Below, one piece after another: positions 6,985-15,468 of a stretch of DNA of 64,000 nucleotides. The stretch spans positions 1-64,000 of the forward strand of contig CANPOY010000003.1 in assembly GCA_947575805.1 (NCBI GenBank), written 5' to 3'. The stretch comes from an uncultured Lachnospiraceae bacterium (GTDB taxonomy: Bacteria; Bacillota; Clostridia; Lachnospirales; Lachnospiraceae). How positions within the stretch are numbered: the stretch's first letter is position 1; each line of letters starts with the position of its first letter. The position numbers and the translations under genes were made by a program. Below the pieces are notes generated by a model, which was given only the letters and a program-made list of their open reading frames with translations, was not told the DNA's origin and did no database searches.

Positions 6985-8582
6985 TGGGCATTATGACGGG
7001 TTTTCCGCAGCTTTACCGCCTCCCGGCATACATAAATAATAATCAGGAGCCAGGACAGGCCCAGGGCAGCCAGCAGGGCGGCTGCAGTTTTCGGAAGGGG
7101 GCCAAGCTCCGCCCTATTGGCAGCGGATGTGTCTTTTTGATCCAGACGATACAGGCTTGTCACATCCTCAAACAATTTTTCCATATAGGCTGCGTCCACG
7201 GTTTCCTTGCGGCGGATGGATTTGGTCACATTTTCGATCAGCTGGCCGGCGGCATTTCGCAGGGAGGCGGAGCCGTTAAACACGGGAGTTACAAAGGTGC
7301 TGTCCAGGTTGTCCAGAAGCAGTCTGGCGGCATTGAGCTTGATGTCGTAGTGAAGCTTATTGTCTTCTCCGGCGCGGGACAGATAATCCTGATATTGCGC
7401 GGAGTCCTGGGCTTTGGAAGTAACGGGGACATACCCTTCCGTCTGGGAGTAGGCGATCTGTACCTCATTAGTCAGCAGATACTGGGTAAACAGCCAGGAG
7501 GCCAGTACCTCCTGTGAGTTCGGTTTATTAAAAATACACACGGAAGGACCCTGGGAGATCATCTGCGGATCATCCGGATCAAACTGGGGAACCTTCATGA
7601 CCACGGTTTCGAAGTCCGCCAGGTGTTCCGCGCTGATGTCCAGCAGCGGCGCATGGGTTCCCATCCAGGTAGCTCCCGCCGTGGAATCGACGGCAAAAAT
7701 GCACTGCCCGGCGTTTAAGAAATTGGCAGGGTAGCTGGATATTTTAAAGGTGGAGAAGGCGCCGGTCTTTGTATGCTCCGCTACAGTGTACAGCAGTTCC
7801 CTTGTGGTATCGTTGAACAACAGGATTTCTCCGTCTTCCGTGGAGTATCCTGCATGCTTTTGCTTCAGCATCTGAATCATCATATTGTCGGTGGACTTGT
7901 AGATAAAGGGAATCATGACGCTCTGGCCGTTGACCAGGTAATTGCCGTCGGCATCCTTTGCCGTGGCTGCGTCGGCCACCTCCCAGATGAAGTCCCAGGT
8001 AAGGGTCTCCGGCAGCTGGTACCCCAGGGCTTCCACGTAGGTTCTGTTTATGTAGCAGGCCTCGGTGGAACGCATGAATGGAAGCGCATAATAATGTCCG
8101 CTAAAGGAGCATTCTTCCAGAAAGCGGGGAATGATTTCATTTCGGGCAGGGGCGTCAAACAAAACCTCACTGCCGCCCGGGCCGTACTTTTCATCTGCCA
8201 GCAGATCGTCCAGCGGAACCACCACGTTGGCGCCGGTCAGATAGGTGGCAATATGGTCAGGGTAGGTGATACATACGTTGGGGGTGGTGCCGGTGGAAAT
8301 ATTGGTAATGACATCGTTGTAGATCATGCCGTAATCGGTGTAAAGGCGTAAGCTTACGGTAATATTGGGATACAGCGCTTCAAAGTCCTCTATGGCCTTT
8401 TTGTAAATGTCGGTCTGGGTTTTGTTGGTGTCGTTCTTGGCCCAGAAAGTAATCTCATATTCTGCGGAGGTGTCGAATTCTTCGGGGATCGTGAAAGCCT
8501 GCGTCCCTTTGGAGCCGTGGCAGCCCGTGAGGATCAGCAGGGGGAGAAGGGCAAACAATAGGATCAGCGTACTTTTTTTCAT
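6981..8582 (-). CDS. Sugar ABC transporter substrate-binding protein with a C-terminal membrane anchor
   Basis: The 533-residue family-1 extracellular solute-binding protein has a lipobox (LILTGC, Cys21) and the usual start of the mature domain (YEITFWAKNDTNKTQTD). It would capture an oligosaccharide and hand it to the two permeases encoded just upstream. It is unusual in having a second hydrophobic segment at about 499-518, followed by a basic tail (RKTRHNAH), so the protein is predicted to be tethered at both ends; ordinary members end with the binding domain. The start overlaps the upstream permease gene's end by four bases. Substrate unknown. Confidence 0.88.
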   Translation of the reverse strand: MKKSTLILLFALLPLLILTGCHGSKGTQAFTIPEEFDTSAEYEITFWAKNDTNKTQTDIYKKAIEDFEALYPNITVSLRLYTDYGMIYNDVITNISTGTTPNVCITYPDHIATYLTGANVVVPLDDLLADEKYGPGGSEVLFDAPARNEIIPRFLEECSFSGHYYALPFMRSTEACYINRTYVEALGYQLPETLTWDFIWEVADAATAKDADGNYLVNGQSVMIPFIYKSTDNMMIQMLKQKHAGYSTEDGEILLFNDTTRELLYTVAEHTKTGAFSTFKISSYPANFLNAGQCIFAVDSTAGATWMGTHAPLLDISAEHLADFETVVMKVPQFDPDDPQMISQGPSVCIFNKPNSQEVLASWLFTQYLLTNEVQIAYSQTEGYVPVTSKAQDSAQYQDYLSRAGEDNKLHYDIKLNAARLLLDNLDSTFVTPVFNGSASLRNAAGQLIENVTKSIRRKETVDAAYMEKLFEDVTSLYRLDQKDTSAANRAELGPLPKTAAALLAALGLSWLLIIIYVCREAVKLRKTRHNAH

Positions 8583-9466
8583 GCCTTGGTACCTCCTCTC
8601 GCCACACCTTCCATGATCTTGTTGCGGAAGACCAGAAACAGGATGATCAGGGGCAGTGAAATGACGACTACTGCAGCCATCATTGCGGGGATATTCTCGC
8701 GTCCGAAGCCGTTTTCGCGGATTTCCTGAATGCCGTTGGACACCAGGAAATAATCAGGATCATCCGTGATCAGCCTGGGCCATACGTACGAATTCCAGCA
8801 CTCAATGATCTTTAAGACAACGATGGTGATCAGGGTAGGTTTGCAGATAGGGATCATAACCTTGCACAGGTAGCGGAGGTCCGAAGTGCCGTCTACCTTG
8901 GCGGCGTAATAGAGGGAATCCGGCACCTGGGCAAAATTTTCCCGCAGCAGGTAAATGTAGAACACGGACGTCACAGAGGGCAGAATCAGGCCGGTGAAGG
9001 TGTTCCGCAATCCCAGGCTGGTGATGGTGGTAAAGTTGGTGATGACTACCAGTTCGTTGGGAATCATCATCAGCGACAGGAAAAGAGTGAAAACCAGGTC
9101 TCTTCCCTTAAAGTTCAGCCGGGCAAAGGCATAGGCAGCAAGAGTAATGACTGCCAGCATAATACCGGTGGTGATTACGGTAAATACCAGGGTGTTCCAC
9201 AAATATCTGCCTAGGGAAACGGTAGTAAAGGCGTCCAGATAGTTCTGCAGAGTGGGTGACAGGGTAAAAAAAGCCGGTATACGTTCTCCGTTGTAGGAGC
9301 CATAGCTTTTTACAGAGGTCAGTACCATCCAGTAGAAGGGAAACAGCACAATCAGCCCCCAGAGGGTGAGGGAAAAGTAGAGAGCAATGTTTCCTGCCAG
9401 CTTTCGAATCCTGACTCGCTGTTCTGTTTTTTCATAATCGGTTTGATTTTTCATGTTTCCTCTCAT
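8579..9466 (-). CDS. Carbohydrate ABC transporter permease (MalG type)
   Basis: This 295-residue inner-membrane protein has six hydrophobic segments and the MalG-type EAA loop (YYAAKVDGTSDLRYLCKVMIP), which docks on the ATPase. ATG 9466 has an AAAGGA site six bases upstream; a second in-frame ATG at 9454 is possible. Its C-terminus overlaps the binding-protein gene by four bases, and the MalF-type partner ends 11 bases upstream, so these genes form one operon with the ATPase gene at 11492. It likely imports a sugar of unknown identity. Confidence 0.93.
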   Translation of the reverse strand: MRGNMKNQTDYEKTEQRVRIRKLAGNIALYFSLTLWGLIVLFPFYWMVLTSVKSYGSYNGERIPAFFTLSPTLQNYLDAFTTVSLGRYLWNTLVFTVITTGIMLAVITLAAYAFARLNFKGRDLVFTLFLSLMMIPNELVVITNFTTITSLGLRNTFTGLILPSVTSVFYIYLLRENFAQVPDSLYYAAKVDGTSDLRYLCKVMIPICKPTLITIVVLKIIECWNSYVWPRLITDDPDYFLVSNGIQEIRENGFGRENIPAMMAAVVVISLPLIILFLVFRNKIMEGVARGGTKA

Positions 9467-9477
9467 TTTGAATCCTT

Positions 9478-10374
9478 TCAGCCTGTGTAATGCACGTGCT
9501 TTCGGCTTACCAGAAGATTGATGCAGGTGATGGTGAGCACGATGGCAAACAAAAGAATAGCCGCGGCAGACGCGTAAGACGGGTAACCGCCGCTGTCGCC
9601 GTAGAGCATATCATATACATATCCTACAATGGTATTCATCTCCGCTGCATTTAAGTCCGTGCCAAACAACGCCACAGCGTCGCTGTAAGCCTTAAACGCA
9701 CCGATAAAGCCGGTGATTACCAGGTAAAAGATCGTGGGCGAGATCATGGGGACAGTGATTTTGCGGAAAATGCGGAAGCTTCCGGTGCCGTCCACTCTGG
9801 CGGCGTTGTAGTACACCTGGTTTACGGAGGCAAGAGCGCTGGTCAGAATCAGAATTTTAAACGGCATGACCACCCAGACGGTGTAAAAGCATAGAACAAA
9901 CATTTTTGCCCAGTAGGGACCGTCGATAAAATCCACGCTGCTGCCGCCGAAGGCGTTGATCAGGAGATTGACCAGTCCGTCGGAGTAGGGAGTTTTCTTA
10001 AACAGGATCATAAATACCAGTCCTACTGCCAGGGTGTTGGTCACGTAAGGCAGGAAATACACGGTTTGAAAAAGGTTCCGCAGAGGCTTGACGGAGCTTA
10101 AGCCTATGGAGATCAGCAGAGCCAGAATCGTGGATACAGGCACGGTAATGATGACCAGGATAAAGGTATTTTTCAGTGCCTGCAGGAAGTAGGGATCCCG
10201 CAGTACATAGGAATAATTGTAGCCGCCTGTGCCCAGATAGGTCTGGGAGGCGGAATTGTATCCCTCTTCAAAGGAGTATATAAAAACATCTATTAAAGGG
10301 TATATCATGAACGCACCCAGGAAGAGAATGGCCGGAATCAGGTACAGCCATCCCTTAAAATTCTGTTTTTCCAT
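9478..10374 (-). CDS. Carbohydrate ABC transporter permease (MalF/UgpA type)
   Basis: The 298-residue membrane protein has a first helix at about residues 8-28, five further helices and an EAA loop reading YYNAARVDGTGSFRIFRKIT. It is the short form of MalF without the large periplasmic loop, normal for Gram-positive sugar importers. It lies between the ATPase gene (11-base gap) and the MalG-type gene (11-base gap). The three components plus the binding protein make a complete importer. Confidence 0.93.
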   Translation of the reverse strand: MEKQNFKGWLYLIPAILFLGAFMIYPLIDVFIYSFEEGYNSASQTYLGTGGYNYSYVLRDPYFLQALKNTFILVIITVPVSTILALLISIGLSSVKPLRNLFQTVYFLPYVTNTLAVGLVFMILFKKTPYSDGLVNLLINAFGGSSVDFIDGPYWAKMFVLCFYTVWVVMPFKILILTSALASVNQVYYNAARVDGTGSFRIFRKITVPMISPTIFYLVITGFIGAFKAYSDAVALFGTDLNAAEMNTIVGYVYDMLYGDSGGYPSYASAAAILLFAIVLTITCINLLVSRKHVHYTG

Positions 10375-10385
10375 TGCTGCCTCCT

Positions 10386-11492
10386 TTATGCTCTTACGTC
10401 AAAGGAAATTCGTGCTTCCGTTACCCGGTCAAAGAGAAACACCTTGCCGGGCTTTAAGGCAAAGCGGACAATATCCGAGGTTGTGTTGATATTGCTTTCC
10501 GCAGGGATAATGGATCGGATGGTATCGCTCTGGCAGCCGGGATGGGTGGAAACCACGCTGACGTCCCTGCCCATGACCTCCAGGCGCCCCATGCGGCAGT
10601 GTAGGGGGCCGTCCTCCCGGAGAAGGAAGCCTTCCGGGCGAACGCCTATGTGGACGTTTCGATCCGGAACGCCATCAACCTGCAGCACTGCATCATCTCC
10701 GATATACAGCCTGCCGTCTTTCACACTGCCGTCAAAGACGTTGATGGGGGGAGTACCAAGGAATTTGGCTACGAACAGGTTCACCGGATCATCGTAAACA
10801 TCCTGGGGCCTGCCGATCTGCTGTACAAAGCCGTCTTTCATGACTACGATCAGATCGGAGATACTCATGGCCTCGTCCTGGTCGTGGGTGACAAAGATAG
10901 TGGTGATCTTCGTTTCCTTTTGGATGCGCCTGATTTCTTCCCTGGTCTGCAGCCGCAGCCTGGCGTCCAGATTGGAAAGGGGTTCGTCCAGCAGGAGCAC
11001 TTTCGGCATCTTCACCAGTGCTCTGGCAATGGCTACACGCTGCTGCTGTCCGCCGGAAAGCTCGCTGGGCTTGCGTTCCATCAGCCCCTCAATCTGTACC
11101 AGCTTAGCCGCGGCATAAACCCTGCCATCCATTTCCTCCCTGGTGAGCTTTGCCTCGCCCCTTAAGTTCTCCAGTGGAAACTGGATATTTTTGCGGACGG
11201 TCAGGTGAGGATAAAGGGCATAATTCTGGAATACCAGTCCTACTCCTCTGTGCTCGGGAGGAAGATTTGTCACATCGTCGTCCCCGAAAAAGATTTTACC
11301 CTCCGTGGGCTTCAGCAGGCCGCAGATCAGGTTCAGGGTAGTGCTTTTGCCGCAGCCGGAGGGTCCTAAAAGTCCAACCAGCTTTCCGTCGGGGATTTCA
11401 AAGCAGAAATCGCCCACGGCAGTTACCTCGCTGCGTTCCTTTTTGTTTCGGCTGGGAAATTTTTTTGTCAGGTGATCTAATACGATTTTCAT
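10386..11492 (-). CDS. Sugar ABC transporter ATP-binding protein (UgpC/MsmK family)
   Basis: The 368-residue ATPase has Walker A GPSGCGKST (43-51), signature LSGGQQQR (145-152), Walker B VLLLDEP (165-171) and switch His203 (THDQDE). A C-terminal TOBE/MalK regulatory domain starts near residue 240. The start at 11492 has a strong GGGAGGA site; the open frame runs 20 codons further upstream without one. Family members often energise several sugar importers in the same cell, which matters here because the importer at 19112-22753 lacks its own ATPase. That sharing is inferred, not shown. Confidence 0.94.
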   Translation of the reverse strand: MKIVLDHLTKKFPSRNKKERSEVTAVGDFCFEIPDGKLVGLLGPSGCGKSTTLNLICGLLKPTEGKIFFGDDDVTNLPPEHRGVGLVFQNYALYPHLTVRKNIQFPLENLRGEAKLTREEMDGRVYAAAKLVQIEGLMERKPSELSGGQQQRVAIARALVKMPKVLLLDEPLSNLDARLRLQTREEIRRIQKETKITTIFVTHDQDEAMSISDLIVVMKDGFVQQIGRPQDVYDDPVNLFVAKFLGTPPINVFDGSVKDGRLYIGDDAVLQVDGVPDRNVHIGVRPEGFLLREDGPLHCRMGRLEVMGRDVSVVSTHPGCQSDTIRSIIPAESNINTTSDIVRFALKPGKVFLFDRVTEARISFDVRA

Positions 11493-11558
11493 GGTGTCCT
11501 CCCTCATATATTCGCAAACTCGCGCTGCCGCGTTTTTTATGTTTGCCGGCAAAGGCTG

Positions 11559-12308
11559 TCAAATCTTATATTGGTCTCGCAGGTCGCTTGATATATGCTC
11601 CAGATCCGGATACACAAAGCTTTCCGTAATGCCGAAGGCCCGGAGGCTTTTGACAAAGTATTCCTTCCTGCTGCCGGGAATGATGATCTTGTAGAGCATG
11701 TTGTCCTGGCAGATGTCCTCCAGATGCCGCAGGGAATTATGCACTGTGAAATTGGCATGCTGGGAATACATTCGCAGATTATTTTCCGTGGAGCTGCAGG
11801 CCAGGATTCTGTCAACCAGCTCCGGGTTATGGTGATTATGCTTGAAAGCGGGCAGCAGCATTTCCTGGGTGGTATCTGCGTCAATGGGATAAATGCAGCG
11901 TCCGAAGCCCTCCCGCTCATTTAAAAGGTCGGGAGCCAGTACCCATACGCAGGCGTCCAGATCTTCGGCAGTGCGGTATGTTTCCGTGGCAAAGAAAAAG
12001 GCGATCAGGGGAGACTCGCTCCAATCCAGCATTCTTGTAGGCAGGCCGTAGTGCTGCATCAGGGAGACCCAGGCGGCGTAATTGTGCTTGGCCGGCGGAT
12101 TCTCGGTGATCTGTCTTGCCAGAATATAGAAATCATTGGTAATGTACCGCTCCACATCGAGACGACGTTTGCTCCGCTGGATGGAAGGAATCAGGGTTCC
12201 TGCCGCATCCTCCTGGCCACGGTACCAGAGTCTGCTTCCGTGTTTTTCATATAAGCCGTTCATAAACTGAAGCAGCTCGTCCATGGTGCGAATTTCCTGA
12301 ATCAGCAT
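11559..12308 (-). CDS. FRG-domain protein
   Basis: The 249-residue cytoplasmic protein shows the FRG domain signatures: LWYRGQ near residue 27 and then LMQHYGLPTRMLDWSESPL near 83-101, followed by an FFFAT segment. FRG domains (named for an F/W-R-G motif) occur in phage, toxin-associated and stand-alone bacterial proteins. Their molecular activity is not established as far as I know. It has its own promoter at 12346-12375. It is followed after 66 bases by the sugar ABC ATPase gene, with no terminator in between, so co-transcription with the importer is possible though functionally puzzling. The weak GAAGAA site supports ATG 12308. Confidence 0.82.
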   Translation of the reverse strand: MLIQEIRTMDELLQFMNGLYEKHGSRLWYRGQEDAAGTLIPSIQRSKRRLDVERYITNDFYILARQITENPPAKHNYAAWVSLMQHYGLPTRMLDWSESPLIAFFFATETYRTAEDLDACVWVLAPDLLNEREGFGRCIYPIDADTTQEMLLPAFKHNHHNPELVDRILACSSTENNLRMYSQHANFTVHNSLRHLEDICQDNMLYKIIIPGSRKEYFVKSLRAFGITESFVYPDLEHISSDLRDQYKI

Positions 12309-12345
12309 AATTCTTCACGCTTCCCGCCTTAGTTTTCTTGGAATT

Positions 12346-12375
12346 ATTATAGCACATAAGGCACAGTGCAAACAA
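12346..12375 (-). promoter_or_regulatory. Promoter of the FRG gene / sugar importer block
   Basis: On the minus strand TTGTTT (12375-12370), 18-base spacer, TATAAT (12351-12346), about 38 bases before the FRG start codon. Confidence 0.6.
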
Positions 12376-12489
12376 TGATAATTTATAGATGGTTTTCCTA
12401 TCCGGCGTTCCGCCCGTCATTTCGCGGCAGATAGAAGGCATCTCACGGCAAATCGGTTGACCTGGCATCTGAAGCGGACGAAAATATAG

Positions 12490-12591
12490 ATGAAGGGCAG
12501 TTATCCGTCAGGTGTCCAGGCAAATTCCCGGTTCGGCTTAATGCAGGGGCATTTGATAATATCTGCGAAAAGCAGGCAGGAGGCGGTTTGA
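12490..12591 (+). CDS. Possible 33-residue leader ORF
   Basis: An ATG at 12490 opens a 33-codon frame (MKGSYPSGVQANSRFGLM...) ending in TGA 12589-12591. The TGA overlaps the ATG of the next small gene as TGATG, the arrangement expected for translational coupling. No clear ribosome binding site is visible. Codon use is unremarkable. It may be a real small protein, or an upstream part of the next gene displaced by a frameshift. Confidence 0.3.
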   Translation: MKGSYPSGVQANSRFGLMQGHLIISAKSRQEAV

Positions 12592-12977
12592 TGTCAATGG
12601 AAATCAACAGAGGGTATGTTCGCGCCGCAGTTGATTATGCGGAGCAGAGAAAGGCCTGCTCAAGGCCGGCGGAAAAAAACCAGGGCATGCCCGCGGAGAT
12701 ATGCGTCGGCAATACGGATCAGGTTGAGAGGGAAATCAAAAAGCTGGAGAAAAAGCTGCAGCAGGTAGAGCAGGAGCTGAGCCGGAAAGACAATGATACA
12801 TACAGACGGCAGCATACGGTTTTTGATAAATTAATAGGAACCGTAAAACCCCGATGTCCGCTATCCTGCCGTACATCGGGGTTCTCTTTCTTACTTAAAC
12901 TAATTATATTTGATTTTCCGGTATTCGGATTTATCGGATCCGACTCTTTCGGGTACCCTTTTTCCCTTAGGCGTTAA
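12591..12977 (+). CDS. Small coiled-coil protein with a run-on C-terminus
   Basis: ATG 12591 has an excellent GGAGG site seven bases upstream. Residues about 44-70 (VEREIKKLEKKLQQVEQELS) form a strong coiled coil, and the N-terminal 70 residues look like genuine small-protein sequence. After about residue 85 the frame runs through a terminator hairpin (12848-12882) and becomes hydrophobic, non-protein-like text up to TAA at 12975-12977. I infer that the original stop codon was lost by mutation or a small frameshift. Family unknown. The region downstream of about 12850 is probably not a natural part of the protein. Confidence 0.45.
   Translation: MSMEINRGYVRAAVDYAEQRKACSRPAEKNQGMPAEICVGNTDQVEREIKKLEKKLQQVEQELSRKDNDTYRRQHTVFDKLIGTVKPRCPLSCRTSGFSFLLKLIIFDFPVFGFIGSDSFGYPFSLRR
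12848..12892. terminator. Hairpin terminator, likely bidirectional
   Basis: A perfect 10-bp stem (12848-12857 with 12873-12882) is followed rightward by TCTCTTTCTT. Leftward the stem is followed by TTT from the A-run at 12845-12847. It would end the leftward hydrolase operon and the rightward small coiled-coil gene. Confidence 0.75.
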
Positions 12978-12980
12978 AGT

Positions 12981-14180
12981 TCACAGACATCCGTAGGCCA
13001 CAGCCCGCATCCGGAGATGATGGTATTCCTCCAGATTAGGCTGCAGATTGTGCATATAGACGAGGGAAAGGCCCTCCTCGGGGGAAGATTCCGCCCAGGT
13101 TCCGGAGCCGCCCGTCCAGCCGAACTGTCCGGGGAAGCCGTTGTGCTGGCCGGCATATCTGTCCAGAAGCATGCGCATTCCGTAGCCGTATCCGTAGCCG
13201 GCCAGGTAATTGTTGGAGAAATCCTCCTGAAGCACCTGGGGAGTCAGAGTGTTGGTTCGAAGAAGGTCGATGGTCTTGCGGCCCAGAAGCTTCACACCCT
13301 GGAAGGAACCTCCGTTGGCCAGCATCTGCATCAGTTTCGTGTAATCCCGGCAGTTGGTGATGACCCGGGAGAATCCCGGGACGGTTCCCAGTGGGCCTAC
13401 AAATTTCGCCTCCCGTTCCGGTTCCGGCAGGAAGAAAGGGTCCGCATCTCCCAGATTTTTCCCGGGTTTTAAGTAATAATCCTTAACCAGGCGGCTTTCC
13501 AAGTCGCCGAAGAGGAAATTTGCCGAGCTGTCCATGCCCAGGGGCTCGAAAAGCATTTCCTTGATCACCAGCTCCGCCGGTTTGCCGCAGAGTACTTCCA
13601 GAAGACCTGCCGTCAGCTCACTGGCAAAGCCATAAAGGAAACGGGATCCGGGCTCAAAGGCAAGGGGAACCCGGGAAGCCGCCCGAATCTGGTCCCGAAG
13701 GGTAAAGTATCCCTTTTCCCGCAGCTCTTTCATCTCCCTTGCCATAGCCAGCGCCGTGGGATGGTGCTGCACGGGAACACCGCCTATGATCATTTCGTAG
13801 GGCAGGCCGCAGGTCATATTAAAGATGTGCTTTACCAGAATGGGTCCCTCTGTGGGAACCACTTCCAGGGAGCCGTTTGGCATAGTGATCAGTTTGGTGG
13901 AATTTCTGAATTCCGGGAAATATTCATACAAAGGATCCGTCATTAGGAATTTTCCCTGCTCGTAGAGCATCATAGCCGTGGTGTACATGGCGATCTTGGT
14001 CAGGGAGGCCTGCCGGAACACATGCTCGGGGCTCAGTCTGACGCCGTTTTCCTTATCGGCCCATCCGAAATAATTTTCGTAAAGGATTTCTCCTTTTCTG
14101 GCAATGACACAGCTGCAGTTGGGCAGCCCGTCATCCACATATTGTTGAAGCAGTCGGTCTAAATCTTTGAAATCTGCCAT
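12981..14180 (-). CDS. Beta-lactamase-fold serine hydrolase (class C/esterase type), copy 2
   Basis: The 399-residue protein has the serine beta-lactamase/penicillin-binding fold: catalytic S-x-x-K at 59-62 (SLTK), a Tyr motif YGF near 208 instead of Y-x-N, and a C-terminal GWTGG in place of K-T-G. These are typical of EstB-like esterases and D-aminopeptidase relatives, rather than true beta-lactamases. No signal peptide is present, so it acts in the cytoplasm, which argues against cell-wall or antibiotic hydrolysis. It follows its paralogue by 28 bases in one operon with a MATE exporter. Substrate unknown. Confidence 0.88.
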   Translation of the reverse strand: MADFKDLDRLLQQYVDDGLPNCSCVIARKGEILYENYFGWADKENGVRLSPEHVFRQASLTKIAMYTTAMMLYEQGKFLMTDPLYEYFPEFRNSTKLITMPNGSLEVVPTEGPILVKHIFNMTCGLPYEMIIGGVPVQHHPTALAMAREMKELREKGYFTLRDQIRAASRVPLAFEPGSRFLYGFASELTAGLLEVLCGKPAELVIKEMLFEPLGMDSSANFLFGDLESRLVKDYYLKPGKNLGDADPFFLPEPEREAKFVGPLGTVPGFSRVITNCRDYTKLMQMLANGGSFQGVKLLGRKTIDLLRTNTLTPQVLQEDFSNNYLAGYGYGYGMRMLLDRYAGQHNGFPGQFGWTGGSGTWAESSPEEGLSLVYMHNLQPNLEEYHHLRMRAVAYGCL

Positions 14181-14208
14181 TTTTCATTTACTCCTTTCCA
14201 TAATCCGT

Positions 14209-15369
14209 TCACAGCAGTCCGTAAGAAATCGTGCGCACCCGGGGGTGGTAATACTGCTCATCGTTGGGGATCAGGTTGTGCATGTAGACGATGGAGAGTC
14301 CTTCCTCCGGATCCGCCTCGCACCAGGTTCCGAAACCACCTGTCCAGCCGAAGGAGCCCAGGGAGCCGTTGAGATTTCCGGCGGCTTTGTCCGTCAGGGT
14401 ACGGACACCGTAGCCATAGCCGTAACCCTCCTCGGGGAAATCTTTCTGCTGGATTTCGTCCAGTCCGTTGGCACGCATCAGGTCAATGGTTCCGGCGCTC
14501 ATGAGGCGGATGCCGTCGTATACTCCTCCGCAGGCAAGCATCTGCATCAAATGGGAGTAATCCTCCACATTGGAGAAAAGACGGGCCCAGCCGGCTTCGT
14601 TTTCTTCCCCGGGCAGGTGCTTCTTGTCAAAGAAAGCGGGGCCGGGAACATATTCACCTTTTTCATTCAGGGCATAGAGGGATACCAAGCGCTGTCCGGC
14701 ATCGCCGAAGAGCAGGGCAGCAGTGTTCTCCATGCCCAGGGGATCGAAAAGAAGCTCCTTCAGGGCGTCGTTGACCGGCTTGTCGCAGATTTTTTCCAAA
14801 ATACCCGCGGCAATTTCGCTGGAAAAACCGTACATCCAGTGGGCGCCGGGCTCGCAGGCAAGAGGAGCCTCGGACATGGCGGCAAGCTGTTCCTGAAGGG
14901 TGTAATGCCCCTTTTCCCACAGCGGTTTCATACATTCCTGCATGCCCCGCAGGGTGATGTCCTCCGTGGGCGCGGCGGAATTGCAGTAGGGCAGGCCGCA
15001 TTTCATGGAAAGGGTGTCCCGGATGGTGATGGGGCGCTCTGTGGGCATCACATTCACATAGCCATTGGGATGACGCACATATTTTTTGCTGGTCTTCCAC
15101 TGGGGAAGATAGTTGCCCACGGGATCCGTGAGCAGAAATTTGCCCCGTTCGTAGAGCATCATCATCGCGGTGTAGAGCGGGATTTTGGACATGGATGCCT
15201 GGCGGAAAAGGGAATTCTCGGTCACGGGAGATTTGGTGTCAAGGTCCGTAACCCCAAAGTAGCCCTCGTAAAGAGTGGTTCCCCGCTGCATAACCTTCAG
15301 GGAGCAGCCGGGCAGTCCCCTTTCCACAAAGCTTTCCAGAAGCCTGTCAATGTCTTTTGATGTTGCCAT
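14209..15369 (-). CDS. Beta-lactamase-fold serine hydrolase (class C/esterase type), copy 1
   Basis: The 386-residue paralogue of the downstream gene has S-x-x-K at 59-62 (SMSK), YGF near residue 194 and GWTGG near the end. The two copies share most blocks (FRQAS, MMLYE-GKFL-TDP, GYGYGYG), indicating tandem duplication followed by divergence. It also lacks a signal peptide. The AGGAGG-like site before ATG 15369 supports the start. It lies 99 bases after the MATE gene with no terminator between, so the three genes are probably one transcript from the promoter at 16981-17009. Confidence 0.88.
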   Translation of the reverse strand: MATSKDIDRLLESFVERGLPGCSLKVMQRGTTLYEGYFGVTDLDTKSPVTENSLFRQASMSKIPLYTAMMMLYERGKFLLTDPVGNYLPQWKTSKKYVRHPNGYVNVMPTERPITIRDTLSMKCGLPYCNSAAPTEDITLRGMQECMKPLWEKGHYTLQEQLAAMSEAPLACEPGAHWMYGFSSEIAAGILEKICDKPVNDALKELLFDPLGMENTAALLFGDAGQRLVSLYALNEKGEYVPGPAFFDKKHLPGEENEAGWARLFSNVEDYSHLMQMLACGGVYDGIRLMSAGTIDLMRANGLDEIQQKDFPEEGYGYGYGVRTLTDKAAGNLNGSLGSFGWTGGFGTWCEADPEEGLSIVYMHNLIPNDEQYYHPRVRTISYGLL

Positions 15370-15468
15370 ATTTTTAACCTCCTTTTTGATTTCGATTCCG
15401 TATTTACTTGCTTTCCGGTTTCGGCGGCCGGATGCCGGGCGGCCTCTGCCATTTCCCTTATCAGGATC

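Noticed and set aside
12981-15369. True beta-lactamases (antibiotic resistance)
   Set aside because: The K-T-G motif is replaced by GWTGG, the Tyr motif is altered, and no signal peptides are present; esterase-type hydrolases are more likely.
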